From Allomuricauda sp. (GTDB lineage Bacteria; Bacteroidota; Bacteroidia; Flavobacteriales; Flavobacteriaceae), in the NCBI RefSeq assembly GCF_013911645.1, contig NZ_JACESV010000002.1, positions 1,054,001 to 1,118,000 of the forward strand: a stretch of 64,000 bases of DNA, written 5' to 3'. Shown one piece after another: positions 34,617 through 43,220 of this stretch (the first letter of the stretch is position 1; the number at the start of each line of letters is the position of its first letter). The notes beneath the pieces were generated by a model. It was not told where the DNA came from. It saw only the letters and a program-made list of their open reading frames with translations, and made no database searches. The position numbers and the translations under genes are program-made.

Positions 34617-37600
34617 CTAATTCAATTTGTAATGAATTTCATGTGCTTCCAATTCAGAAAGTAACTCGCTGTTTATCTTCACCTTTTGTTTTCGGCTCGA
34701 TAATTTGAGTTTGATTTCCTCCTGCATCTCATAAATTACAAAACTTATGGGATGATCCCCTTTATGTAATGTTAAAGTGTCTTTCAAGGTTTTGATACGT
34801 TGTTCCTGCAGACGATCTATGTTCAGTTTGATGGTAAGCTTTTTCGCAAAGGCATCCATCACGTCCTGAAGCTGTTTAAAATCGTTGAACTGAAGCCTTG
34901 GATCCCCTTTCTTGCCCGTGTCCCGGTTTACCCAGCCCTCGCGTACAAATGCCCGCACATGTACAAAAGAGTTGATCATTAAAAAATGACGGAACTTTAG
35001 GTATTCCTCACCAAAAATGCGCAATTCGTACGAATCGTTGTAATCTTCCAAAGTGAAGAGCCCCCAACCTTTACCGTTTTTGGAAACGCGGTGCTGAACA
35101 TCGGTTATTACACCGGCAACGGTGAGTTCTCGGTTCACATGCTCTTCCAAACGTGAGAAATCGGCCACCGTGTTCTTGCAGAATGCCTTGATCTCTTTTT
35201 TGAAGTCATCCAAGGGGTGACCAGAAATGTAGATGCCCACCACTTCTTTTTCGCGACGCAACTTTTCCATGGTGCCCCATTCCTCGCAAGGCGGAACAAT
35301 GGGTTCGGGAATTTGAACCTCACTAGCTTCACCAAAAAGGCTCACTTGTGATGAATTTTGGTTCTCCTGAAACTTGGAACCATACTTGACTGCCTTTTCT
35401 AAGAAAGAAATGCCATCACCATCATCATGAAAATATTGTGCGCGGTGCGTGTCCCCGAAGGAATCAAACCCTCCAGCCAATGCCAGGTTTTCGAATGCTT
35501 TTTTATTGGCCGCCCGCAAATCAACCCGTTTGGCCAGATCAAATATGGATTTGTATGGGCCTTCTTCCTTGCGGTTTTCCACGATGGTCTCCACCGCAGA
35601 ACGCCCCACACCTTTAATGGCGCCCATGCCAAAACGTACCGCATTGTCCTTGTTTACGGCAAATTTGTAGTAGGATTCGTTGACGTCCGGTCCCAGAACT
35701 TCCAGTCCCATCCGCTTACACTCCTCCATAAAAAAGGTCACCTGCTTAATGTCGTTCATGTTGTTGGACAGCACGGCGGCCATATATTCAGCAGGGTAGT
35801 GGGCTTTTAAATAAGCTGTTTGATATGCGATATAGGCATAACAGGTGGAGTGACTCTTGTTGAAGGCGTAAGATGCAAATGCTTCCCAGTCCTTCCAGAT
35901 TTTTTCCAGCACATCACGTGGGTGACCATTTTTCTCCCCACCGTCCAAGAACTGGGGTTTTAGTTTTTCCAGAAGGGCAAAAATCTTTTTACCCATGGCT
36001 TTTCGCAGAACATCCGCGTCACCTTTGGAGAACCCGGCCAGTTTTTGTGAAAGTAACATCACCTGCTCTTGGTAGACGGTAATCCCGTAGGTTTCCTGCA
36101 GGTATTCTTCCATTTCGGGGAGGTCGTAGGTGATTTCCTCTTCACCATGCTTACGTGCAATAAAACTTGGGATGTATTCCATGGGTCCGGGTCTGTACAG
36201 GGCATTCATGGCAATGAGGTCATCAAAAACCGTAGGCTTCAGGTTTTTCATGTGCTTCTGCATCCCGGGGGATTCGTATTGGAATATCCCTACGGTGTCT
36301 CCTCGTTGGAAAAGCTCGTATGTTTTTTCATCATCCAGCGGAAAATCATCTGGAACCAAATCTATTCCAGTTCTGGCCTTCACGATTTTTACCGTATCCT
36401 TGATCAAGGTCAAGGTTTTCAATCCCAAGAAATCCATTTTTAGCAGACCAGCACTCTCTACCACGGAGTTATCGAACTGGGTAACATAAAGATCGGAATC
36501 CTTGGCTACGGATACGGGTACGAAATTGGTGATGTCGTCCGGGGTGATGATGACCCCACAGGCATGGATTCCCGTATTTCTGAGTGAACCTTCGAGTACA
36601 CGGGCCATATTTACGGTTTGCCCTTCCAAATCATCGGTTTCCGAAATGTTGAGCAGTTCATGCACCTTTTCCAAGTCATCGGCACGGAACTTTTTCTTGA
36701 GGTCAGCTTCGTCAACCCCAAATATTTTATTGAGCTTGGACATATTGGGAATCAACTTGGCAATACGGTCGGCGTCGCTCAAGGGCAAATCCAGTACACG
36801 GGCGGTATCCCTAATGGATGATTTTGCCGCCATGGTACCGTATGTGATGATTTGCGCCACCTGATTGGCACCATATTTTTTGATTACGTAGTCCATAACG
36901 CGGCTACGGCCCTCGTCATCAAAATCAATATCGATATCGGGCATCGATACCCTGTCCGGATTCAGGAACCGCTCAAAAAGCAGATCGTACTTTAAGGGGT
37001 CGATGTTGGTAATCGTCAAACAGTATGCCACCACAGAACCGGCTGCGGAACCCCTCCCGGGCCCTACGGACACATCCATATTGCGCGCTTCGCGGATAAA
37101 ATCTTCTACAATCAAAAAGTAGCCCGGATAGCCTGAGTTTTTAATGATTTCCAACTCAAAATCTATCCGTTCCCTGATTTGATCCGTAAGTTCTCCGTAC
37201 CGTTTTTCGGCTCCTTTATATGTGATATGCCTCAGGTAGGCATTCTCACCGCGATTACCACCATCAACTTCATCTTCAGGGTCCTTAAACTCTTCTGGGA
37301 TACTGAATTTGGGAAGCAAAATATCACTGGCAAGGTCGAAGGGCTCAATTTTGTCCACAATTTCCTTGATGTTCAAAATAGCATCGGGTAGGTCTTTGAA
37401 GAGTTCCTTCATTTCGTCCGAAGACTTAAAATAGTACTCTTGGTTGGGAAGGCCGTAACGGTAACCTCTGCCTCGCCCGATGGGGGTGGATTGTTTTTCC
37501 CCATCCTTTACGCACAGTAAAATATCGTGTGCCTCGGCATCTGTTTTATTGCAATAATAGGTGTTGTTGGTAGCGACGAGTTTTACATTATGGTCTTTGG

Positions 37601-39002
37601 CCATCCGTACCAAAACTTGATTTACACGATCTTCGTCTTCTTGGCCGTGGCGCATAATTTCGATGTAAAAATCGTCGCCAAATTGCTCTTTCCACCACAA
37701 AAGGGCTTCTTCGGCCTGTTTTTCACCAACATTTAAAATTTTGTTGGGGACTTCACCATACAGGTTTCCGGTAAGGGCAATTATATCTTCCTTGTATTGT
37801 TCAACAACTTTTTTATCGATTCTGGGCACGTAATAAAACCCATCGGTATAGGCAATGGATGACATTTTAGCCAGATTGTGGTACCCTTTTTTGTTTTTGG
37901 CCAAGAGCACAATTTGATGCCCGTAGTCCTTTACGTTTTTATTGGTGTGGTCCTCGCAGACAAAAAATTCGCAACCTACAATGGGGGTAATTTCTTTTTC
38001 GGTAGGTTGTTCCCCATTGGCTATGAGTTCTTCATTTTTGGCTTTAGCCGCTTTATTGTGTCCCATTACTTCCTTCACAAAATGAAAAGCGCCCATCATG
38101 TTGGCATGGTCGGTAAGGGCAACTGCAGGCATGCCATGGTCGGCCGTGGCCTTTACCAAATCTTTTATGTTGATGGTGGACTGAAGCACGGAGAATTGGG
38201 AGTGGTTGTGCAGGTGGACAAAAGGCTCGTCTTCCAAAGTCTCCACGTTCTCTTGGATTTCCTCGTCGGAAACACCACCCGTATCTTCTGCCCAAAGGGC
38301 GTCGGCAATTTTTTTTGATGCGGCCTTTAGGTTGATGTGCTTTAACCCGATAAGCTCTATTTCCTGCGGGTTGGCCTCGGAGAAACGCTCAAAATAATCG
38401 GGTTGAACGTCTAGTTCTTGGTGGGAATATTGTTTTTTACGGACCAACTCCAAAAAGCAACGTGTGGTGGCTTCCACATCGGCCGTTGCGTTGTGTGCTT
38501 CGGCAAATGGTTCCCCGAACAAAAACTCGTGCAGTTCGGTCAGGGTAGGCAATTTGAATTTTCCACCACGTCCCCCGGGTATTTTACAGAGCTCTGCGGT
38601 ATGTTCGGTACAGGTGTCGAGTACTGGGAGTTCGGTCATTGGACTTTCCACGCCTTCACGGTGGAATTCACACCCCATAATGTTAATGTCGAACCCTACA
38701 TTTTGACCCACAATAAATTTTGTCTGTTGCAAAGCCTTGTTGAAGGCTTCCAACACCTCGTTCAACGGAACGCCTTTTTCTTCGGCCAAGGCGGTGGAGA
38801 TGCCATGTATCTGTTCCGATTCGTAAGGTATGTTGAACCCTTCGGGCTTTACCAAAAAGTCTTGGTGTTCTATTAAATTACCGAGCTCATCGTGCAACTG
38901 CCATGCTATCTGGACGCATCTTGGCCAATTATCGGTATCGGTAATGGGGGCGTCCCAACGTTTGGGCAAACCAGTGGTTTCCGTATCAAAAATCAAGTAC
39001 AT
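34617..39002 (-). CDS. dnaE: DNA polymerase III alpha subunit with fused proofreading-type exonuclease
   Basis: 1461 residues; replicative polymerase. Residues 1-190 form a DnaQ-like DEDD exonuclease (MYLIFDTETTGLPKRW; GQNVGFDINIM; HNATADVEAT), the fusion usual in Bacteroidota. The PHP domain starts near residue 260 (FVHLHNHSQFSVLQS; ALTDHANMMGAFHF). The polymerase core contains SVGPGRGSAAGSVVAYCLTI and the catalytic aspartates in MPDIDIDFDDEGR (near residue 690). The finger region, HhH (VEAIKG-like GAIKGVGRSAVETIV) and C-terminal OB domain (LTVAGVITDVQHRVSKNGKG) follow. The length is as expected and no defects are seen. It ends 100 bp upstream of trxA. Confidence 0.97.
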   Translation of the reverse strand: MYLIFDTETTGLPKRWDAPITDTDNWPRCVQIAWQLHDELGNLIEHQDFLVKPEGFNIPYESEQIHGISTALAEEKGVPLNEVLEAFNKALQQTKFIVGQNVGFDINIMGCEFHREGVESPMTELPVLDTCTEHTAELCKIPGGRGGKFKLPTLTELHEFLFGEPFAEAHNATADVEATTRCFLELVRKKQYSHQELDVQPDYFERFSEANPQEIELIGLKHINLKAASKKIADALWAEDTGGVSDEEIQENVETLEDEPFVHLHNHSQFSVLQSTINIKDLVKATADHGMPAVALTDHANMMGAFHFVKEVMGHNKAAKAKNEELIANGEQPTEKEITPIVGCEFFVCEDHTNKNVKDYGHQIVLLAKNKKGYHNLAKMSSIAYTDGFYYVPRIDKKVVEQYKEDIIALTGNLYGEVPNKILNVGEKQAEEALLWWKEQFGDDFYIEIMRHGQEDEDRVNQVLVRMAKDHNVKLVATNNTYYCNKTDAEAHDILLCVKDGEKQSTPIGRGRGYRYGLPNQEYYFKSSDEMKELFKDLPDAILNIKEIVDKIEPFDLASDILLPKFSIPEEFKDPEDEVDGGNRGENAYLRHITYKGAEKRYGELTDQIRERIDFELEIIKNSGYPGYFLIVEDFIREARNMDVSVGPGRGSAAGSVVAYCLTITNIDPLKYDLLFERFLNPDRVSMPDIDIDFDDEGRSRVMDYVIKKYGANQVAQIITYGTMAAKSSIRDTARVLDLPLSDADRIAKLIPNMSKLNKIFGVDEADLKKKFRADDLEKVHELLNISETDDLEGQTVNMARVLEGSLRNTGIHACGVIITPDDITNFVPVSVAKDSDLYVTQFDNSVVESAGLLKMDFLGLKTLTLIKDTVKIVKARTGIDLVPDDFPLDDEKTYELFQRGDTVGIFQYESPGMQKHMKNLKPTVFDDLIAMNALYRPGPMEYIPSFIARKHGEEEITYDLPEMEEYLQETYGITVYQEQVMLLSQKLAGFSKGDADVLRKAMGKKIFALLEKLKPQFLDGGEKNGHPRDVLEKIWKDWEAFASYAFNKSHSTCYAYIAYQTAYLKAHYPAEYMAAVLSNNMNDIKQVTFFMEECKRMGLEVLGPDVNESYYKFAVNKDNAVRFGMGAIKGVGRSAVETIVENRKEEGPYKSIFDLAKRVDLRAANKKAFENLALAGGFDSFGDTHRAQYFHDDGDGISFLEKAVKYGSKFQENQNSSQVSLFGEASEVQIPEPIVPPCEEWGTMEKLRREKEVVGIYISGHPLDDFKKEIKAFCKNTVADFSRLEEHVNRELTVAGVITDVQHRVSKNGKGWGLFTLEDYNDSYELRIFGEEYLKFRHFLMINSFVHVRAFVREGWVNRDTGKKGDPRLQFNDFKQLQDVMDAFAKKLTIKLNIDRLQEQRIKTLKDTLTLHKGDHPISFVIYEMQEEIKLKLSSRKQKVKINSELLSELEAHEIHYKLN

Positions 39003-39111
39003 AAGCTATCTGTCTTGGTCAAAAAAAGAATGAATAAAAATACGGAAGAAGAAAGGTTTGATAAAAAAGAGTTGTGAGGAGTTATCAACCAATAAAAATA
39101 GCAAAAAGGAG

Positions 39112-39141
39112 TTGGGGATTAATGGATTTGGATTATATTTG
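39112..39141 (+). promoter_or_regulatory. Promoter of rpsP-rimM
   Basis: TTG (39112-39114), 19-bp spacer, TATATTTG (39134-39141): an excellent Bacteroidota housekeeping sigma-factor promoter. The 5' leader then carries a small palindromic piece (CAGTTCGACTACGCTCACTG, from 39150). Confidence 0.7.
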
Positions 39142-39224
39142 CACCCGCTTTCAGTTCGACTACGCTCACTGACGGCAAAAAAGAATTAATAACCAGGGTC
39201 GGGCACCCTACAAATTAATGTGAT

Positions 39225-39800
39225 ATGCCAGTTAAAATTAGACTTCAGAGACACGGTAAAAAAGGTAAACCATTCTATTGGGTGGTCGCAGCAGATGTAA
39301 GAGCGAAAAGAGATGGTAAATATTTGGAGAAGTTGGGAACTTATAACCCAAACACCAATCCAGCCACAATCAATCTTGATATTGACGGTTCTGTAAAATG
39401 GTTGCAGAACGGTGCACAGCCAACCGACACAGTTAGAGCAATTCTTTCTTATAAAGGAGTGATGATGAAGCACCACTTGATGGTAGGTGTTCGCAAAGGC
39501 GCAATGACCGAAGAGCAGGCTGAGGAGAAATTCAAAGCTTGGTTGGAAGAGAAAGAGCAAAAAATCCAAGCCAAGAAAGAAGGTTTGACCAAAGCTGAAG
39601 CCGAGGCCAGAGCCAAAGCATTGGAAGCTGAGAAGGAAGCGAACGCTAAGAGAGCTGCCGCTGCTTTGCCAGAAGAAGAAGTAACTGAAGAAGCTGCCGA
39701 AGAGACTGCCGAAGCCGCTACAGAGGAGGCCACTGCCGAAGCTGAAGCTCCTGCAGAAGAAGCTCCTGCTGAAGAGGAACCTTCCAAAAAAGAAGAATAG
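39225..39800 (+). CDS. rpsP: 30S ribosomal protein S16 with long acidic extension
   Basis: 191 residues. Residues 1-80 are canonical S16 (MPVKIRLQRHGKKGKPFYWV; LGTYNPN; WLQNGAQPTDTVR). Beyond the usual ~80-90 residue length there is a helical, Lys/Glu/Ala-rich segment (about 95-145) and a tail made almost wholly of Glu, Ala, Thr and Pro (about 148-191). Such tails are common in Bacteroidota S16; they are likely disordered and surface-exposed. The gene starts 84 bp after the promoter's -7 box and is followed by rimM after 12 bp, the conserved S16-RimM pairing. Confidence 0.97.
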   Translation: MPVKIRLQRHGKKGKPFYWVVAADVRAKRDGKYLEKLGTYNPNTNPATINLDIDGSVKWLQNGAQPTDTVRAILSYKGVMMKHHLMVGVRKGAMTEEQAEEKFKAWLEEKEQKIQAKKEGLTKAEAEARAKALEAEKEANAKRAAAALPEEEVTEEAAEETAEAATEEATAEAEAPAEEAPAEEEPSKKEE

Positions 39801-39812
39801 AAACGTAGGACG

Positions 39813-40340
39813 ATGCGCAAGGAAGACTGCTTCTACCTGGGCAAAGTCGTTTCAAAATATAGTTTTAAGGGTGAGGTGCTGGTTAAACTGGACACCGATG
39901 AGCCCGATAGTTACGAAAATATGGAATCAGTACTTGTTTCATTAGGAAACAACCTGGTTCCATTTTTTATTGATAAATGTCGATTGCACAAATCCAATCT
40001 GCTGCGCATCGATTTTGAAGAGGTAAAGGACGAACCTACTGCGGATAAGCTTATTGGTTCCGAATTATACCTTCCTCTGACTATGCTCCCCCCACTAACA
40101 GGCAACAAGTTTTATTTTCATGAGGTAATTGGTTTTACCCTAATGGATGAGGTTCATGGAGATATTGGTGTTGTGGAATCCATTAACGATAGTACTTCAC
40201 AAGATTTATTTGAAGTTAAAAAAGGAGACACGGAATTGTTGATTCCTGTCAGCGATGAAATAATCAATAAGGTTGACCGCAAGAATAGGACAATTTTTGT
40301 GAAGACCCCCGAAGGTTTGGTGGATTTATATCTGGGTTAA
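39813..40340 (+). CDS. rimM: Ribosome maturation factor RimM
   Basis: 175 residues. N-terminal RimM barrel (FYLGKVVSKYSFKGEVLVKL; LYLPLTMLPPL) and C-terminal PRC-barrel (FYFHEVIGFTLMDEVHGDIG; LLIPVSDEIINKVDRKNRTI FV; PEGLVDLYL). Binds S19 and assists maturation of the 30S head. Co-transcribed with rpsP (12-bp gap). Confidence 0.96.
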   Translation: MRKEDCFYLGKVVSKYSFKGEVLVKLDTDEPDSYENMESVLVSLGNNLVPFFIDKCRLHKSNLLRIDFEEVKDEPTADKLIGSELYLPLTMLPPLTGNKFYFHEVIGFTLMDEVHGDIGVVESINDSTSQDLFEVKKGDTELLIPVSDEIINKVDRKNRTIFVKTPEGLVDLYLG

Positions 40341-40369
40341 AAACAAAAAGGAGGCAAATTAATGCCTCC
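40341..40369 (-). terminator. Terminator for the outer-membrane protein gene, weakly bidirectional
   Basis: Minus strand: GGAGGCA-TTAATT-TGCCTCC followed by TTTTTGTTTTT. Lies between the convergent rimM and outer-membrane protein genes. Confidence 0.7.
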
Positions 40370-40398
40370 CTATTGACTCAATAAAACTAGACGAAACA

Positions 40399-40986
40399 TT
40401 ATTTTTTCCACTTGCCGCCACCAAGGTAAAAACCTAATGATATGCCCAAGTAGGAGTTTTTGACTTCGGCACCTTCACCCAAGTCGGTTTTGCCGATAAG
40501 GTTATAAGTAGCGGCGAGTCTAAATTTGCCAGCTTCAAAGCCAGCTCTCAATAGACCACCAAATTTACCATCGACCTCAAGGTCTGCATCACCTTCGGCT
40601 TCTTCAATATCGTCTATGTCAAAGCCAATGCTGCCCAAAGAACTATAGCCCATACCAGCACCAACAAATGGAGCAAAAGAGGAGCTTCCCGAATTGAAAT
40701 AGTAATCAAAGGTACCTGAATAGGACATGCTTGCGGTCAAACTAGCCTCCGCAGAAACAGGGCCAGCTTCAACATTTTTCGCCATGGCAGCAGACTCAAA
40801 GCGTATACCTACGTTCATATTGTCGGCAATGTTGATTTTTGGTTCAATGGCGAACAAAACACCGCCGCCGCCATCTGGCATAGTGTACCCTAAGTCTAGT
40901 CCTACACGGAATTTACCCTGTTCTTGCGCTTGGGATACTTGAACCACGGCTAGCATAAGTAGGAGTGCAAAAAAGATTTTTTTCAT
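40399..40986 (-). CDS. Outer-membrane beta-barrel protein
   Basis: 195 residues from ATG 40986 (MKKIFFALLLMLAVVQVSQAQ), with a Sec signal peptide cleaved after about residue 20; the longer upstream frame lacks a signal and is rejected. The mature protein alternates hydrophobic and polar residues in amphipathic strands (FRVGLDLGYTMPDGGGGVLF; PFVGAGMGYSSLGSIGFDID; GKFGGLLRAGFEAGKFRLAA TYNLIG; YLGISLGFYLGGGKWKK), with an acidic loop (DDIEEAEGDADLEVDG). It ends in an aromatic/Lys-rich strand. It fits OmpA-like or porin-family small barrels of Bacteroidota. Function unknown. Confidence 0.85.
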   Translation of the reverse strand: MKKIFFALLLMLAVVQVSQAQEQGKFRVGLDLGYTMPDGGGGVLFAIEPKINIADNMNVGIRFESAAMAKNVEAGPVSAEASLTASMSYSGTFDYYFNSGSSSFAPFVGAGMGYSSLGSIGFDIDDIEEAEGDADLEVDGKFGGLLRAGFEAGKFRLAATYNLIGKTDLGEGAEVKNSYLGISLGFYLGGGKWKK

Positions 40987-41175
40987 AATCAATAAGTTTA
41001 GATAATTTGGTAATGATTTAATTGGGGCTCTTCCCCGTAAATTGCTAGCGAAATAACCATATTCATCCGACTTATCACCCTGCAAATTAACGGATGGCCT
41101 ATATGAACTGATGGATACCTTATTTCAATTGATGGTTGTAAATTGTTTACAATGCTTTGCCTTACCTTTGATTCA

Positions 41176-41886
41176 ATGAAACCTTTCAAATTCAAAGAAT
41201 TTACCATTCAACAAGACCAATGCGCCATGAAGGTGGGGACGGATGGGGTGTTGTTGGGTGCTTGGGCATCGCTGGACAAGCTGCCGGAATCCATTCTGGA
41301 TATAGGTGCGGGAACCGGACTCATTGCCTTGCAAATGGCCCAACGTTCGTCAGCAGAAGTCATTGATGCCATTGAACTGGATGATGATGCCTATGAACAA
41401 TGTGTCACAAATTTTGAAGCTTCACCATGGGCAGACCGACTGTTCTGTTACCACGCCGGTTTTGATGAATTTGTGGATGAAATGGATGATAAGTACGACT
41501 TGATTGTTTCCAATCCGCCTTTCTATTCCGAAGATGTGGCCAGTGGAAGTGAATCGCGGGACAAGGCAAGACAAAGCAGTTCGCTGCCTTTTGGGGAATT
41601 AGTTGAGGGAGCAGCAAAACTTTTGAATGAAGATGGGATTTTTGCGGTGATCGTTCCCTTTAAAGAGGAGTCTTATTTTACCGATCTTGCCAAAAAAGAA
41701 AGATTATTTCCAAACCGAATCACTCGGGTAAAGGGAAATCCCGAGACTGATTTTAAAAGGAGTTTGATGGAATTTAGTTTTGATGAGGTCAAACCAAACA
41801 TCAATAATTTGATAATAGAGGAGAGCCGGCACCAATACACCAAAGAATACATTGAATTGACCCAAGCATTTTATTTAAAAATGTAA
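41176..41886 (+). CDS. tRNA1(Val) (adenine(37)-N6)-methyltransferase-like
   Basis: 236 residues from MKPFKFKEFTIQQDQCAMKV (ATG 41176); the frame opens 11 codons earlier. SAM-binding motif I ILDIGAGTGLIALQMAQ and the catalytic N-P-P-F/Y motif in DLIVSNPPFYSEDV identify an N6-adenine methyltransferase of the TrmN6/YfiC type; the KVGTDGVLLGAW element between is typical of this subfamily. It probably modifies A37 of a valine tRNA. It stands alone on the plus strand between an outer-membrane gene and an acyl-CoA dehydrogenase. Confidence 0.88.
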   Translation: MKPFKFKEFTIQQDQCAMKVGTDGVLLGAWASLDKLPESILDIGAGTGLIALQMAQRSSAEVIDAIELDDDAYEQCVTNFEASPWADRLFCYHAGFDEFVDEMDDKYDLIVSNPPFYSEDVASGSESRDKARQSSSLPFGELVEGAAKLLNEDGIFAVIVPFKEESYFTDLAKKERLFPNRITRVKGNPETDFKRSLMEFSFDEVKPNINNLIIEESRHQYTKEYIELTQAFYLKM

Positions 41887-41950
41887 CAATGAACCGATGA
41901 AATGTTATATTTCGTCATTATATTTGATGGCGCACCCTAAAGGATGAGCT

Positions 41951-42010
41951 GTCATTCCGCACAGTTGCTGAGCGCCCGCCTGCCAGACGGGCAGGAAGTC
42001 GAAGCAAGAT
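41951..42010. repeat. Dispersed palindromic repeat (GCCCGCCTGCC type)
   Basis: GTCATTCCGCACAG..GAGCGCCCGCCTGCC AGAC GGGCAGGAAGTCGAAGC. The inner GCCTGCC/GGGCAGG arms and the TTCCGCA..ATGCGAAA ends pair. Related to copies at 47404-47549 and inside hemW. Confidence 0.65.
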
Positions 42011-42041
42011 GCGAAATCAATTACAAATAAAATTATTCTTG

Positions 42042-43220
42042 ATGAAGCCCGATTTATTTGAAGCCCCAGATTACTACAATCTCGATGATTTGCTTTCCGA
42101 GGAACATAAACTCGTTCGCGATGCTGCCCGTCAATGGGTAAAGCGTGATATTTCCCCCATCATTGAGGAATACGCCCAAAAAGCGGAATTTCCCAAACAG
42201 ATTATCGGTGGATTGGCTGAAATCGGTGCGTTTGGACCCTACATTCCAGAAGAATATGGCGGGGCTGGCTTAGATCAGATCAGCTATGGATTGATCATGC
42301 AAGAAATAGAACGGGGAGATAGTGGGGTGCGTTCCACTGCTTCCGTACAATCATCCTTGGTAATGTATCCCATTTTTGCCTATGGCACGGAGGAGCAACG
42401 CAAAAAATACCTGCCTAAACTCGCAACAGGGGAGTGGATGGGCTGTTTTGGACTTACTGAACCCAACCATGGATCCAATCCAGGAGGGATGGAAACCAAA
42501 TTCAAGGATGCAGGCGATCATTATGTGTTGAACGGTGCCAAATTGTGGATTTCCAATTCACCCTTTGCCGATATAGCCGTGGTGTGGGCCAAAAATGAAG
42601 AAGGGCGCATTCATGGACTCATCGTGGAACGTGGCATGGAAGGTTTTTCCACACCTGAGACGCACAACAAATGGTCGTTGCGGGCATCGGCCACAGGCGA
42701 ACTTATTTTTGATAATGTAAAAGTGCCCAAAGAAAATTTGTTACCGGGTAAAAACGGACTTGGAGCACCACTCGGTTGTTTGGATTCCGCCCGTTATGGC
42801 ATTGCTTGGGGAGCCATTGGTGCCGCCATGGATTGTTATGATACGGCACTCCGATATGCCAAGGAACGCATTCAATTCGGGAAACCCATTGCCGCATACC
42901 AGCTTCAGCAGAAAAAATTGGCCGAAATGATTACCGAAATTACAAAGGCCCAATTATTGGCTTTCCGTTTGGGACAGTTAAAAAATGAAGGGAAGGCCAC
43001 TACGGCACAAATTTCCATGGCCAAACGGAACAATGTGGAAATGGCCATTAAAATAGCCCGCGAAGCAAGACAGATATTGGGTGGAATGGGGATTACTGGC
43101 GAATACAGCATTATGCGCCACATGATGAACCTTGAAAGCGTGATCACTTATGAAGGTACTCACGACATCCATCTCTTGATTACCGGAGCGGATATTACCG
43201 GAATCCAGGCATTTAAATAA
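42042..43220 (+). CDS. Acyl-CoA dehydrogenase, glutaryl-CoA dehydrogenase type
   Basis: 392 residues from MKPDLFEAPDYYNLDDLLSE (ATG 42042); an ATG 11 codons earlier lies in the repeat and is unlikely. FAD-dependent family signatures: GCFGLTEPNHGSNPGGMET (flavin site), WISNSPFADIAVVWAK, ARYGIAWGAIGAAMDCY, QFGKPIAAYQLQQKKLAEM and ARQILGGMGITGEY. The end of the chain, YEGTHDIHLLITGADITGIQ AF, carries the catalytic glutamate in the glutaryl-CoA dehydrogenase context. It probably takes part in lysine/tryptophan breakdown (glutaryl-CoA to crotonyl-CoA). It is convergent with and directly abuts the oxidoreductase gene downstream. Confidence 0.9.
   Translation: MKPDLFEAPDYYNLDDLLSEEHKLVRDAARQWVKRDISPIIEEYAQKAEFPKQIIGGLAEIGAFGPYIPEEYGGAGLDQISYGLIMQEIERGDSGVRSTASVQSSLVMYPIFAYGTEEQRKKYLPKLATGEWMGCFGLTEPNHGSNPGGMETKFKDAGDHYVLNGAKLWISNSPFADIAVVWAKNEEGRIHGLIVERGMEGFSTPETHNKWSLRASATGELIFDNVKVPKENLLPGKNGLGAPLGCLDSARYGIAWGAIGAAMDCYDTALRYAKERIQFGKPIAAYQLQQKKLAEMITEITKAQLLAFRLGQLKNEGKATTAQISMAKRNNVEMAIKIAREARQILGGMGITGEYSIMRHMMNLESVITYEGTHDIHLLITGADITGIQAFK

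Noticed and set aside
41052..42041. Longer starts for the methyltransferase, the acyl-CoA dehydrogenase and the outer-membrane protein
   Set aside because: The added residues do not fit the families; internal ATGs give the signal peptide or the conserved N-terminus.
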